Assembly (NCBI GenBank): GCA_022818135.1
Contig: JAFMSR010000013.1
Span: forward strand, 29,494,081 to 29,558,080
Direction: 5' to 3'
Source: Saxidomus purpurata
Taxonomy: Eukaryota > Mollusca > Bivalvia > Venerida > Veneridae
DNA length: 64,000 bases
Shown: piece after piece, positions 15,001-30,000 of the stretch
Position numbering within the stretch: the stretch's first letter is position 1
Layout: each line of letters begins with the position of its first letter
Notes under the pieces: generated by a model
What the model saw: only the letters and a program-made list of their open reading frames with translations
The model's database searches: none
Told to the model about the DNA's origin: nothing
Translations under genes and position numbers: made by a program

Positions 15001-18000
15001 TTGTTCTTAACACAAGTTTCAATATGATATGTTACATACAGGCAGGCAGTTTATCTAACGCTCCACTCCTTGGAATGTCCAGTACTATAGCACACTATGA
15101 TGTACTTTTAACTATAAAGAAATCTTCACTTACACAGCTGGTCTAACCACAGCTTGTCCGTTTGGAGACACGTTGATGGTGTAGATATCGAGTGCCTGTA
15201 ATGCGTACCTCACCAATCTCACATATACCAGAGTCTCCTTCGGCAGAAACTGCTTGTTCTGAACTAGACTTGTATCAGTCACATCTGTTAAAACAATTGT
15301 ACAAAATTTGCCACATATTCACTGTAACATGCTTTAAAAGGAGCCTTCCCCACCACCCACCAACTGAACTACTATTTAATGTACATGCCAAAATCTAACA
15401 TTTCACACAATCACTTTTTCTCCATTTGTCAAATATTTTCATATTACCACTTATCACCAGCTTCTGGACAAAACATGGCAGCAAAAGGGTATCAAGGTTT
15501 TAATGGGACACAAACATACTAGTACAATTGTTTGCATTGAACTCCTGGATCCAAGTCATTAAAACAAGAACCATGTTAGACATGGCAATCCCCTGCCAAG
15601 TGCTCTTTCTATGACCAAGAAATTTGAGGTGAGAGGAATGGATATGGTATAGTTTCTGATTTAACAAAATGTAAGTATTTGGCGAGGTATAATTAGGCAA
15701 GGAAGAGGTGTGGTTCTTGGGCATGTACTTTCCATCATTGTGCTCAGGCTGGAGGGATAATAAGTGATAAAAGGCAAATACAGAAAATGAAGAATTTAGG
15801 GATAAACAGTAACTTAACTGAGACCCCCTTTCCAAAAATGTAATGCCGCCTCCGATGCTTCAATTCAGTTTTCTGTATTAAGAGCACACAAAAACTGTAA
15901 ACTAAGAAGTATTTCATGCAATATGGACTGACAAAAAAAAAACTTGAACATTTTAAGGCTGCACAATCTACTGCTTAAATTTCAAAGGAAGCAAGTAAGA
16001 TGTTCTTTTTTACACTAAAATTATAATAGTTAATGTTTCTATACCTGTACCAGTGGCCTTGCAGGACACAATACCCCAGGTAATGGTCTTTACACCACAA
16101 ACTAATGTCTTCACCAGTCCCCTACAATCAGCCACGGAGTACGTGTTGTACTGGCTCGGAGTTACGCCAAACCGGTTCTGCAGCTGAAGAGAGATAGAGG
16201 GACTATATTTAACACCTATATGTAATTTTCTATGTCATCCAATCTCATTGAAATACATGTATAAACCTTGAGGCCTTACACAAGCTTGCTTCAACAGAGT
16301 ATGCTGCAAGATCGCCATATGGAACACCTCAATTTTGACTAAATCAAGGGCCGTAACTGAGCTGTTACTGCCCTGATAAAAAACAAAAAGCCACATGTGC
16401 AACTTCTCATCTCAATAAACATTTGTGTAAAGTTAGGTGACTCTCTATGTAGACTAGTTAAGGAGCAGTAAGTGCCACGAAGTCGCCATATAGAATGCCT
16501 TAATTAGGACTAAATCAAGGGACTGTATAGGTTTGTTTTTCCATAGATCAACAGAATGACAATAAATTGGGGTTTTTTGCCTTAACATACACTGGACTTA
16601 CAGATCATGACAAAACTCATGTACTGGTACAACACATACTGTAATTCATCAATGTTTATACTACAATATACAGTCATCATGTAAGTTTCAAACTCCCTGC
16701 AGCAGTTACTTCCCCTTCAGAATACCGTAACCCCTACTAACACAAACAATTTTTAACAAAATCTAGTTAAAATTTCAAAATGGTTTATTTTATGAAATCT
16801 CTAACTGTCAAAAAGGCAAATACAAAAAGGCTAATTCAAAATATTGATTTAAATATTACTTTTAACATGCTTTTAAGTGACATTTTCAAGTGTCACATGG
16901 CACCTTGTGTGTGCAGTGATATGAGATCAGAGCTCCCCATATGAAATCACTGTGAGGAGTTTGTGTAAGTTTATGTCTTACCTTGTCACTATCTTTTGAC
17001 GAACTGGTTTCTTTGATGTCTTTTATGTCTTTAATGTCTGTTGAGACACTTCCCAGTGGTGGCTTAACATCTGATGTGGTAGGGGTATCTGGCACTGGGG
17101 TTGCTGGAGGGTTCGGAACTGTTGGTGTGGTTACAGGGGGAGTTTTTACTTCGCCTGGTTTACTTGGATCTGTGGCAGTCTGACTTGGCTGTTTTTGACT
17201 GGAAAGTAAAAACTAATTGGTGTTCCTTTCCCAACTTTTAAGAAGTCTTGCAAAATTTACCATAATTTTTCAGGCAGGTGACTGATATAGCATTTTTTTG
17301 AAAACAAAGGCAATATAAAACTGTATTTACAAATTCAATCAAGTCAAAGAATTTATTGGCAAAAACATACAAACATGTCTGAAAAACAATTGAAAAGAAT
17401 GATGTTCAACTTAATCAAAATGGCAAATAACCAAGTATTTATACATGAAACTCACATGACCATTAACCATTTCATAGGTATGACCTCTCACCAACATTGT
17501 ACTGATGAATGTAAAACAATTGACTATATATAGGATACTGTCATAATATTTCGGGATTTCAAATTACTTATAAAGTGACGAGTCAGCATATTTACCATTT
17601 AGCAAGGATCTGAGGCAGCTGTATTTTAGCAATTGTTTTAAACTTCAGCACAAACACTTCTAGCATTCTCATCAGCAACTCTCGACCCTGAAAAAGACAT
17701 GCAGAAATAACATTCTATCGTTACAAGATGTATCATGTCAGTTAAAACATAGAACATTCAAAAACTAATGTTGACAAACTATGACACAAGAAGTATTGTG
17801 TACAACTGCTTCAGGTCCAGTGAATATCTGAAAATAACTCGTACCCCAAAATGCTTGGGTTTGAACCCCCCCCCCCCCTCCCACTGATTTGACACTTCAT
17901 GAGAGATAGATGATTAGTCCTTCCCAGGAACGATGTAAGGTAAACAGTACATAACCAAAATACTTTAAAAAGGGGTATAACTCCACCTTATGTTTGATAC

Positions 18001-21000
18001 AACAATGGAAGATTTAATGTTTTACAATCTCAACATCTGAAAATCTATCTTATCTTCAAGTTTTCAATTCTGTATTTCTAATCACAACAACAACCCTCCT
18101 ACATGTACATTTCCAAATAGATTGATCCATCCTTCAATTTGGACAGGACTATTATTTTTTCACAGGGGTGCTCCATATATAGCTAAATACCATACCATAA
18201 AACCATACTATACTACACCATTAACAGTGTAGACCATGATTAGACTGGTCTACAGAAGTGCAGACGAATGATTGTATAGACTGGTTGCACTATGCAGATA
18301 CCATGAAACATGCAGTATTGTTTTTGTGGGACACTAATTTTTGTGCATTTGCGCAGGCCAATACATGAATTTAAAATCAACAACAAAACATCCCACATTA
18401 TCATTTTCTGTAAGGAAAATCAATTCCACGGATTGAAGTACACACTTAACAACATTTCATCTAGCTCTAAATTTCAGTCGTCTAAAGTTAGTCAACGTAT
18501 CATCAAACTAAATACCTCCCAACACATTATATCAATGTACATGTATAATGTAGCTACACATGCTGCTAAAAGTACCACAGTATGTTTACATTAATATCAT
18601 TGAAAAATAAAATTGCAATCAAAGAAGATGGAGTTATTTAAATGGCGCCACTTACATTTCCGTTTTCTTGTTCACTTTTCTGTCGGATGCAATCAACAAG
18701 ATTCAACAACAGTTTACACGACATAGTCTGTATGCTGCTCAGTAATGACTCGTCGTGTACGTTCTTCGAGAAAAGGTTCACCGCCATGGAAAGTTCTGTC
18801 ATAGGTAATGCCTGCCTGACATGGTGCACCAAGTCAGCTAACGTGCTGTATGCAAGTGGCCTGTAATATAAGCCTCAGTTGACATTACTTTTCTCGGTTT
18901 CACAATATCTGCTACCACCCTCAAGTGCATGTGATATTTATATATTACTACAACTCCGCAAAGTAAGAACCCAAAGACATTAAATGGTGCCATTATTACA
19001 GACATGTGTTCAACGTCGAAAAGATACACAGCAAAATCTGTCAAGATCTTTGACCCCTAAGTGTTACCTTGACCTTGAGTCACATAGTTGGATTGTAAGT
19101 TTTGTGTTGCCTTGATGATATCAACACTTGACCCAAGTTTCATGAAAATACTTTTAAAGGGTTAAGGAGAATTTGACCCCCAAGAGTGACCTTGAACATG
19201 ACCAGAAGGTGAACATTTGGCCAAAGTTTCATGAAAATCCTACAAGAGGCTTAGGACATACAGTCACATGACCAGTAAGTGCAAGAGGTTTTTGTTATAA
19301 TAAATGCTGTGCATATGATGTGGATCATGTAGCTCAGTGTTGTAAGAGGAAAAAACAGCCAGTGTGTAGTCCATGTGTAATGGCAAATTTTTACATGTCA
19401 AAACTTTAGGGTGGAAATTATTTTTGGAAAGACGATGTGACTTTCTAATAAAATGTATTATGTATTTGACCAGTATCTAGCCATATCCTTCAACTTACTG
19501 TAGGTGGTTTCGTTCTGAACAAGAGTATGTAAAAGAAAAAAGTCACTGAAGGGGCAATGTCCTAATGGTCTAACTTTTCTTGCATTCATGAAAACTTCAT
19601 GTCTATCATAATGTGAGAAAATTTGGGGATTGCATGCATTGTGTCTGGCTTTACTAGTCAGCAAATATATAAATCAACATTTACTTTTCAGACAGTAAAA
19701 TGCAGTTCAGGCCAGCTTAAATACCATACGGACAACACATTGAGTGATTTTTAATAGTCAAATGATCAACAAACCTGAGAGATTCATATGTGGTCCAACC
19801 ATTTCCAATCAAGATACTCTCATCAAACAATTTGTCAATCACACTAACAAACTCTGCAAAAGAAAAAGATTTATACATGAAATGACCAATCTTTAACCCT
19901 TGCGTCATCAAATTTTTAAAATGGATGCATCTACCTGTGAATTTGAACTATTAATTGAACATGGAGTGACCTACGAAAATTTACTGACTGAACATTAATG
20001 AAGATCATGATCATCACCGGTTGTCAAGTCTGAGTCGCCTGCCAGCCCTGCCACTTGTAGGATAAGATTAACAAGAGCTGTCACATGACAGCACGCTCGA
20101 CTATTCGAAAGCTTGTTGGTAAAATGGGGTTTTTGTCTAAGAACAGGAGTATTGTGTAATTGTCTATAAGAATTAAGGTCAAAGATATGAAACTTTTTCA
20201 AAGACCTTTGTAAATGTACATTGCATTCAAAGCCTTACTCTGGATTCTGCAAGCCAACTGGAGGGAGGATGGGGGGGATAATTTCAAAGAAATATATGAC
20301 CTTGTATATTTGATCATGAATAATTTTGTAACTTTTCAAAATTGATATGTATAGAATTAAAAAAGCATGACCGCTGTATGCTGCATAATTATTCTATGAC
20401 ATTTCAAAAGAAAGCCATTTTGAGTATTTCCGTATTAGTCTGGTAAAAACTGTGACAAGTTAAAAAGGGCAAAAATATGTCAAAAATCAAAAACATTGGT
20501 GAAGATGTTGACAGTAAACATACATTTTAAGTTTCAAGTCAATACGTTCGATAGTATTCTATCTTTAACAAAAAATTCAAAGTTAAAAAGGGACACAAAT
20601 CTATCAAAAATCAAAACAGAGTTATGGGGATTGTTTCCTCAGGTGTAGATGTTGATGGTTGACACATACTTTGAGTTTCAAGTCAATACTTTTGATAGTA
20701 TTCAAGATGTTTGACTTTATAAAATCTTTCACAAAAAATTCTAAGTTAAAAAGGGATATAAATCTGTCAAAAATTAAAACAGAGTTATGGGGATTATTTC
20801 CTCAGGTGTAGATATTGATGGTAAACATATATTTTGAGTTTCAAGTCAATACCTTATATAGTATTCAAGATATTTGAATTTACAAAAAACTTTTACCAAA
20901 AATTCTAAGTTAAAAAGGGGCATAAATCTGTCAAAAATCAAAACAGAGTTATGGGGATTGTTTCCTCAGGTGTAGATGTTGATGGTAGACATATACTTTG

Positions 21001-24000
21001 AGTTTCAAGTCAATACCTTTGATAGTAGTCAAGATATTTGAATTTATAAAAAACTTTAACCAAAAATTCTAAGTTAAAAAGGGGCATAAATCTGTCAAAA
21101 ATCAAAACAGAGTTATGGGGATTGTTTCCTCAGGTGTAGATGTTGATGGTAGACATATAGTTTGAGTTTCAAGTCAATACCTTTGATAGTAGTCAAGATA
21201 TTTGACTTTATCAGGGTTTCCACTGGCCCTTAATTTTTTTTGGCCACAATTATTATATACAGCGTTATGCAATATATACAGCGGTATAGCGTGTCGCCGC
21301 CACCCCCCCCCCCCCTCCTCTTGGCTTTTTTTTAATTCACAGATAAACAAGACACCATTTGAAGTGTGCTGAATACTTGTATAAGCTGAATTACAACTTG
21401 TGTTAAGGCCAGATATACACTAATTTTGTGGCCTTGGAAGCTAATAATGCCCTGTCATATGTATTGAACAAGTTTTTTTTCTTAAAAAAATCAGTCTTCG
21501 CCCCTCGGAAGCGCCTGAAAGCAAGCATTTTAAACACATTTCAAAGCTTTTCCTGACATGTAGTTTGACAAATAAAGAAGCAAAGTCTGTTGTACATGAT
21601 GATGATAATTCGTTTCGTAACAGTCATATCAGCATTTAATATTACTAGCTCTACCAACTTTATTTTAAAATGTTTTTTTTTTTAATATAAACACAGTTAA
21701 TTTATATTAATCATTTTATTTAAATATGTAGTAAAATACAGTCTTTAGCTGAAAACATCGTATTTATATCTGTACTTTGAGTCTTTATAACACTGTTTTC
21801 TTTGAAGAAATAAAAAAAAAACGGGATCGCGAAAATAGGTGAAAAAACGATTTTCGTATCACAGTTTCACATGTAACTTACCAAATAATCGCAAGAAATC
21901 ATGCTGAAATGATTTTATTGATAGAAAGTTACGTTTTCCAAACAAGCTAACGGTACATTTATCAAATCTTCAAGTTTTTGTCAACTTTTCAAGGGAAAAT
22001 TTTCCGTCAAACAGGACATTGTAACCTCTTCATGAATCTAACGATTTGTGATGCTCTAAGATTCTCAATATTAAACAATAAAATGCTTAATCTTGCTTGA
22101 CAAAAGTTAGTTTGTTTATTACGAAGAACATTCCCGTCCTCGGAAGTCGGCACTTATTTCGGGCTTATTTAATTATAAGTATTGAGCTATTGTTCTTCGA
22201 TTCGACTGCGAAAAATGGCCGAGAATTTTGCAAAGAAATTTATTTAACTTTACAACATTATACCAAGACAATTTCGATTGCGAACGTCCTTTGATTTAAT
22301 TCATAATTAACTATTGATATTGGGACGCCGAGGGTTAATCATTGTTCAGACGATCCGACTGTGAGAGCTGCCGACAATTACATAAATGTCGGCAGAATTT
22401 TGCGTTAATCTTTGCTCCGCCCACACGAGGGCGGTACCGCGCCGATGATTGGCGATTATATCAATTATTTTGACAGCTCGGGACATAAAGTAGGTATCAA
22501 CTTTTAATCCGTGTCAATTACGTAACATACCGTGGTCACCAATTAGGTTGTATATTGCTATTTCCGGGCGCCCAATTATACGATTAGCGCATGGATAATA
22601 TGCCTTGATGATATAGGTTTATTATGTTTATGAAAAAAAAACGTTCGCCAGCGTAGAATTTTTTTTCGCCACGTTCATTTTTTTTTCGCCATTTCCGAAA
22701 ATGGCGAATGGCAGCGGAAACCCTGCTTTATAAAAAACTTTAACCAACGCAGACTGGGGCGAGTGCAATAGCCTCCTTATTCTTCGAATAGTCGAGCTAA
22801 AAACTTGATTAGAACTGACTGAAGCATTAACAGAAGACTGACACAGACATAAAACATACCAAAATATGAAACCCAGAATGAAGGCCATTTATACGATGGC
22901 TCTGGGAAAAATGCAGACCCAGTTATCTATAGCATTACACGTTATAGCAATAAAATATGGCCAATCAAAAACTGTACACACTTTTTATTGGGTAAATTGT
23001 ACCCTGATACTTTCCAAAACAATGGCGACAACTAGATATAATTGTATAGAAAAACAGGACATTTACTATTTCTGAGATCTGTCGCGAGTATATGTTTAGC
23101 GGCAATGAGAAGTTCTTTCCGGAGATGAGCAACTTCTTGCGGACATAGCGACAACAGGCTCAAATGACCTTGAACCATCTTCTGCGAGTAGTTCTGGACT
23201 TGCTCCTACAAAACAAATATCAAAGTTACTTAACAACATCCAAATTACATATCATACTGTTTTAATTTTGCTTAGCAGTGACTTTTTAAAAATGCAAAGA
23301 CTCTCTTGGCATATTTATACCACAAAAAAACAGGCTAATCTAAAATACTAAAACCTTAAAAGCCAAACTGAGCAGTTTGGGGAGTGGTGGTGTAAAGGTT
23401 AAAGTGTCTGTCGCTCATCCCGGAGGTTGCGGGTTTGATCCCACTGGGGTCACGACTGTACTTCCTTATTTGGCACCAGTACTGGTTTTTCCAGGAAGCA
23501 GACTCCAGAGTGACTTGATAAGCTACAAGCTTTCTCCACAATCAAGCTAATATAAATTAGTATAAACTAAACTGAGCAGTTGATTTACACTAATTCATTT
23601 ACTCTCTAGTGCAAAGCAAGTTCTTCCAACTTAAATAATCACACTCAAGACTCACTCCAGATGAAATCAACCTCAAGAGAGAGAAACAGTGAGAGGTGGA
23701 ATTATTGTGTCACGCTCAGGACACTACCTGGCACTAATGGGGATCAAACCTGGGACCTTTTCAACTGCAGTTACCCACCTGGAATATTCTGACAATGTAT
23801 GCAAGAAACGACAACGTCTTGATCTGAGCCGCAACAAAGTCAACAAACACTTCTTTGTTAAATGCTGGATGTACCCTGAAAACGAAATTTAGGATTTATA
23901 TACTAATCACATTACTGTATAACACTCATCAAACTCTGCCATTCTAAATTCTTTAAATGACCTCATTTTTCAATTTAAACATTACTATTATTAACATTGT

Positions 24001-27000
24001 CAAAAGGGCGGTCAGTAAAACTTTCCTGAAAAAGAGCAGCACAGATCATGATCTGACTCACTGAGCAAGAACTTCAGGGTTTAAACATCCTGTTCAAAGG
24101 TACTGGCCACAAAGGCAGAATCGCTTGCTGCCTGCAATATTCTCAGGATTTAGGAATATTTCCAGCTCACACATTTTTACAGCCTAAATCTCCATCGTGT
24201 ATCAAGCCTCTCAGAAGCATTAAAAGACTTACCTATGTTGTTGCAAAGGCTGAAGGGTGATTGTATTCATGATGAGTGGAATAAAGTTGGCAACCTCCTG
24301 ATGAACATTTGGTTTGTATAGTTGATACATCAGAACAACAATAATAGGGAGTTCAGCCAACACTTTCAGGGACAGTACACCTTTTGGAATAATGTTGTAC
24401 TGAAATGTATAAATGGGATTTGCTATTGTTTAACTGACAATATTGATATTATCTGGATTTTATTCAGAGTAAGCTTTAATGAAAGTTTTCTGCCATTACT
24501 TAAGGGTGTCTTTTTTTTCTTGGGGTTTACCACCTATTTCAACAGCATTTCAGTTATTTATGGATTACACTGAATCAAACGGGTTTAGTGATTCAAAGTA
24601 CACGACCATGCAGGAAGACACCTAGGCTAGAGCTTTAAATGTGAAAAAATCCAATACTATGCGGAAGAACAGCCCTACTCTTTTCAGCAATTCATGTTTT
24701 TGTGGAGCAGAATCACTGTCAAAATTTTTTAAGAAAACCTAACATGGAGACCTACCATTCCAATTTACATTTACCAGTACCACACTAAATAACATTTTCA
24801 GTGAACTGCTGTAGCTCAGCTGACTCCGGTAAAGCATCTTTGCACAAAAAAGTATTTTTTTTTTTTCTCAATAATTTAATTGTCTACCTTTCTCAAGTGG
24901 CCCCTACTTCGCTTCCCTCGGCTGGCCATATTTTTGTGTTTTTATCACATTTAACGACAATGGCATGTGACCGCAGGGAACCTGGATGTGTTCAAGATAC
25001 TTTAAGATAGGTGTTACTTGACTTACAGAAACGCTCTGATTATCGGCATTCTTCTTGTCCGTCATGATAGTAGTGACTGTGTATGTTTCTTGTAGCAGAG
25101 CATCTACGTTGATTTCTGCAACGTCCTTGACCTTGATCTGAGACCGGGGCTCAAAGATTTTATTCAGATGTGTCGGTAAGTTGGTGTAGATCTGATTCAC
25201 AAACTTCAGAAAATCCTGGATCTGTTCCCAAGAACAAAGACTTTAAGCAATGAAATTTCTGCCAACAGTTTTCAAAAATAATTTATGCCCATTTACACTG
25301 GAAATGAAAACATTTCATTGAATAGAAGTGAAATGTAACTTACACACACAAAAATCCATGTACATAAAAGTATTAACAAATAGATACATTGTATTTCATT
25401 CTATATAATATAGAAGTACTTTTATAAATAATGAATAAACTAGAACTGTGTCCAAAGGACACGGATGCCCCCACTGTGCAGATGTGCTCGTAAACAAGAG
25501 CAGCTTCATTTAATGTCTACAAAATTCTGTTCTTATCATAGCGTTTCAGTTGAAATTTCCTCAATTCATGTATTAATGATAAAAAAGTTACCTAACTCTT
25601 GAGGCATCATATTTGGTCTCTTTACAGATGGAATACAATATTAGTGTCTGAATAAAACAAAATTTTGAAACACATGTCTGGTCTCCTAAAACTGCAGGAA
25701 CACAATGCTGTGATCAGAGAAGTATGTTGGGTATACAGTTACTTTTGGCTGTGGCAACTCATCTTTTACATAGACAAGATCAATAATAGATCCACTTAAG
25801 TGTGTTGGTAATGTCACACACTGGCGATAATTAAGCAGAGGTTCAGATAGTCTTCTGTACCAAACTGAATCAACGTTGATGTTGAAATCACCTAAGATTA
25901 TGTCAGGTTGCCTATCGTATACTGTGCTGGTAAGATCTGTAATAAATGTGGCAGGTGCTGTTGATGGAGATCGATAGAGTACCTGTATTGAGCCGACACC
26001 GGGTTTTGAAGATAATTCAACAAACAGCTGTTCCATAAAAAATCAACAAAGGGCCATAATTCTGTTAAATTTGGTCGCCGCAAAAATTCCTTCCTTTACT
26101 TCCATCTACACATTAAGGTTGTTCATCACTGGAAGTTTAAGCAAAATCTGCCATCCGGTTTAAGAGGAGTTGCTTTCACAAAATTTCTATATGGTATATA
26201 GTGAAAAAATCAACAAAGGGCCATAATTCTGTTAAATTTGGTCGCCGCAAAAATTCCTTCCTTTACTTCCATCTACACATTAAGGTTGTTCATCACTGGA
26301 AGTTTAAGCAAAATCTGCCATCCGGTTTAAGAGGAGTTGCTTTCACAAAATTTCTATATGGTATATAGTGAAAAAATCAACAAAGGGCCATAATTCTGTT
26401 AAATTTGGTCGCCGCGAAAATTCCTTCCTTTACTACCATCTACACATTAAGGTTGTTCATCCCTGGAAGTTTAAGCAAAATCTGCCATCCGGTTTAAGAG
26501 GAGTTGCGTTCACAAGATTTCGGGACGTACGGACGGACGGACGGACTGACGGACGGACGGACGGACAAGTGCAACGCTATATGCACCCCACTTTGTGGGG
26601 GCATAAAAATGTAGGTTTTTTTTTAACAGAACCAATAATTTTAAATGATGCAAATGATATGCAAAATAAATTTAAGTCAAGTTCCCCCATATGAAATAAA
26701 TAGATAAATAGAACTCCCTAAACAAAAGATGCTCCAGTCTGATGTAGATTAAGAAAATATGTGTTGGTCTCAGTTGCCTAGAGGTAACAGGGTTTGCTTA
26801 GTAAGCCAGAAAATCCCTAATTAGACCACTCGCCATTCAGATAGAGCACCTTATGCTACATTTGTCTCAATCCACAAAATGACAAACTCGGGAGAGATGA
26901 ATATAATTATGTAGAGATAACTTAATTTGTTACTAGACTAAATCAAACTAGAACTAGAGTTATGGTTCTTGTACATTTCACTTCCCGTCATTGTGATTGA

Positions 27001-30000
27001 CCATTGTATGAAGTTGTATTGAATTCCAACCAATAGTTTTCAAGTTATGCTGTGGACAAGAAAAATGCAACAGACAAATACAACGAACCAAGCGACCACA
27101 GGGTGAATCCTATATACCCCCACCCCCAAACTTCGTTATCGGGTTTAATTAGTACAGTAAAGTTCAACTATAAACACCACTTCACATTTATTTCGAAATC
27201 ATGCAAAACTTGATGATTCTTGCAAACCAAAGTCTAATTTAAAAATTATGGAACCAAAAATGTCTGCTATTAAGATTGATTTGCTATCAGATTACCAGTT
27301 TGTCTGGTCGTAATAGCTAAGTTTTACCGTATAAGCAAAGTTAGAAACTATCAGAACATACCTCTTCATTCATCTGTGGGCGATACTGCTTATGAAGTTC
27401 TATGATAACCTTCAGGCAGACCAACACATTTTCCTCATTCTCAACCTAAAAAATTCAGCACAATAGTGTAACATAGGTTACGAGAGATGAATAATTAAAC
27501 ATGTATCATAGAGATGAATAATTAAACATGTATCATAGAGATGAATAATTAAACAGTCATGTATCATAGAGATGAATAATTAAACAGTCATGTATTATAG
27601 AGATGAATAATTAAACATGTATCATAGAGAGGAAAAATTAAACATGTATCATAGAGATGAATAATTAAAAAGTCATGTATCATAGAGATGAATAATTAAA
27701 CAGTCATGTTTCATAGAGATGAATAATTTAACATGTATCATAGAGATGAATAATTAAGCATGTCTCATAGAGATGAATAAGTCAACATGTTTCATCTAGA
27801 TAAATAAGTATGTTCATCATAGACATGAATATGTTTACATGTATCACAGAGATACATCCGTAATATGTAAATGTGTACCACAGAGATGAATATGTAATCA
27901 TGTATCATAGAGATGAATAAGTAAACATGTATTATAGAGATGAATCAATAACATGTATCACAGAGATGAATAAGTAAACATCTATCATAGAGATGAATTA
28001 CTAAGTGTGTATCTGTATCATAGAGATGAATAAGTAAATACCATCTACAGTACTCTTACCTTAATAAGTTTGAACATGAGTGATAAGATCTGCTGTACAT
28101 ATTTCTTTAGATGTTCATTGCTAGGTATCCGATGAATTATCTCCAACAGTAGTTTCCGCAGTTGCTAAAAGAAAGATATCTATTTCTAAAATTACACTCT
28201 TAAGTATATGTATCGTATTAAATTTGAAGAACCAGAACGAAAATATTGTCTATGCGAGATGAATCTTTCATGAAAGTTTTTAAATTATTTAGTGGAATGG
28301 GAAATAAGAGAAGAAAGCAAATATTATTACATCGTGAAAATACCTAATTTACGCTAATTCTAAAAGGTTCTGCATTAACATACACCAAACAAGGTGGCCA
28401 TGATGACCCTGTATTTCTCACCTGAGTGAACAGTATATCTGCAATACATGACTAGATCTGAAGAATTCAGATAAAAAAGATAATAATTGTGCATCGGAAC
28501 AAAGCTTGATGAGCAATTTTGGTGGAGGACCATCCATAGAACTATCCTGTAAAATTTGGTTGAAATAGGTCCAGTGGTAAAGGAGATGTTGTTTAAAGGA
28601 TTTTCTATTTTTAGATCTGATGGCCATTCTGTGCGGCCAAGCAGAACTGTTTGAGCACTCACTGTACTAGTAGAGGACCATCCAAGTAACAATCCTGTGA
28701 AGTTTGGCTGGAATTGACCAAGTAATTATCAAGGGGATGTCATTTACATTTTTTCTATTCTTAGCTCTGGTGGCCATTTTTTGCAGCAGAGTGGAAATGT
28801 TTGAATAACGTTAGTAAAAGACCATCCAAGGAACAACCCTGTGAAGTTTGGTTGATATCAGTATTTGCCCAGTGGTTAAAGGGACATACCTTATGACTGA
28901 TGTCAAACTAAATTACCTCCAAAACACAAATAATAGAATCTTTGGAAGTATTATAACTTAACCTTTAAGTTTCAGCTATGCATTCCCAGTCATTATCGAT
29001 AAAATCAGCGGTTTAAAATATACTGCAGTACCGTAAACCATTCAATAATCTATGTACAGTGTTGTTGTTGTACAATAAATGGGTGGATGCGATTTTTTAC
29101 AGAAAGCCTCTTTATTGATTAATTGTGATAAAACGAGGCATTTTTCACCATTGGTTCTTTGAAATGGTATTTACAATGTATTTATCATTTTACGTTCATT
29201 GAACACATAAACTATGTTTCGAGTATATAATATGCTAGATGTAGGGAGTGCCTCTTTAAGGAGATGTTGTTTAAAGGCTTATCTTTTCTTAGCATTGGCA
29301 GCCATTTTGTGCAGCAGAGTACCATTTCAGCAACTTTGGTAGAGGACCATCCAAGTAACAATCCTATGAAGTTTGGTTGAAATTGGCCAAAGTCCAAAGG
29401 TTTTTTTCTATTTTTAGCCTTGACAGTCATTATTTGCCGTGGCGTGGAACTGTTAGAACAATTTTGGTAGAGGACCATCCAAGAAACCATTTGTGAAGTT
29501 TGACTGAAATTGGCCCAAGTTTAAAGGTTTTTCTAGTTTTAGCATTGACAGCCATTATATGCAGCGGAGCAGAACAATTTGAGCAATTTTGGTAGAGGAC
29601 CATCCAAGGAACAATCCTTTGAGGTTTGGTTGAAACTGGCCCAGAGGTTTAGAAGATGCCATTTAGTACAGATTCATGCAAGGAAAATCCCTGTGCAAAG
29701 TTTCAAATATTTGGCCTTGTGGTTTCCGAGAAGAGATCGTTGAAGTAAATGGTGGATGCACATACAACGGACAGTAAGTGATCACAATATCTCAACCCTT
29801 CCCTGTGCCAGGTGAGCTCGATAGCTCATAGTTGAAAAGCTCAAAACCCTCCCAATTATATTTTTCTTGTTGCAACATCTATACAGAATTGAAATATAAA
29901 TTTCATGTAACTGAAACCCATAGATCAAATGAAAGATGTGACAATAGAAATATTATGAATGCACAAGGGATGAATCAAGTGCAGCAACTTAAAGCAGCTG

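Noticed and set aside
16983..17183. Plus-strand frame antisense to TRRAP exon 13
   Set aside because: A shadow of the proline-rich exon; the minus strand has proper splice sites and phase.
27481..28040. CRISPR-like array
   Set aside because: Units are contiguous with no unique spacers, in a eukaryotic intron. It is a minisatellite.
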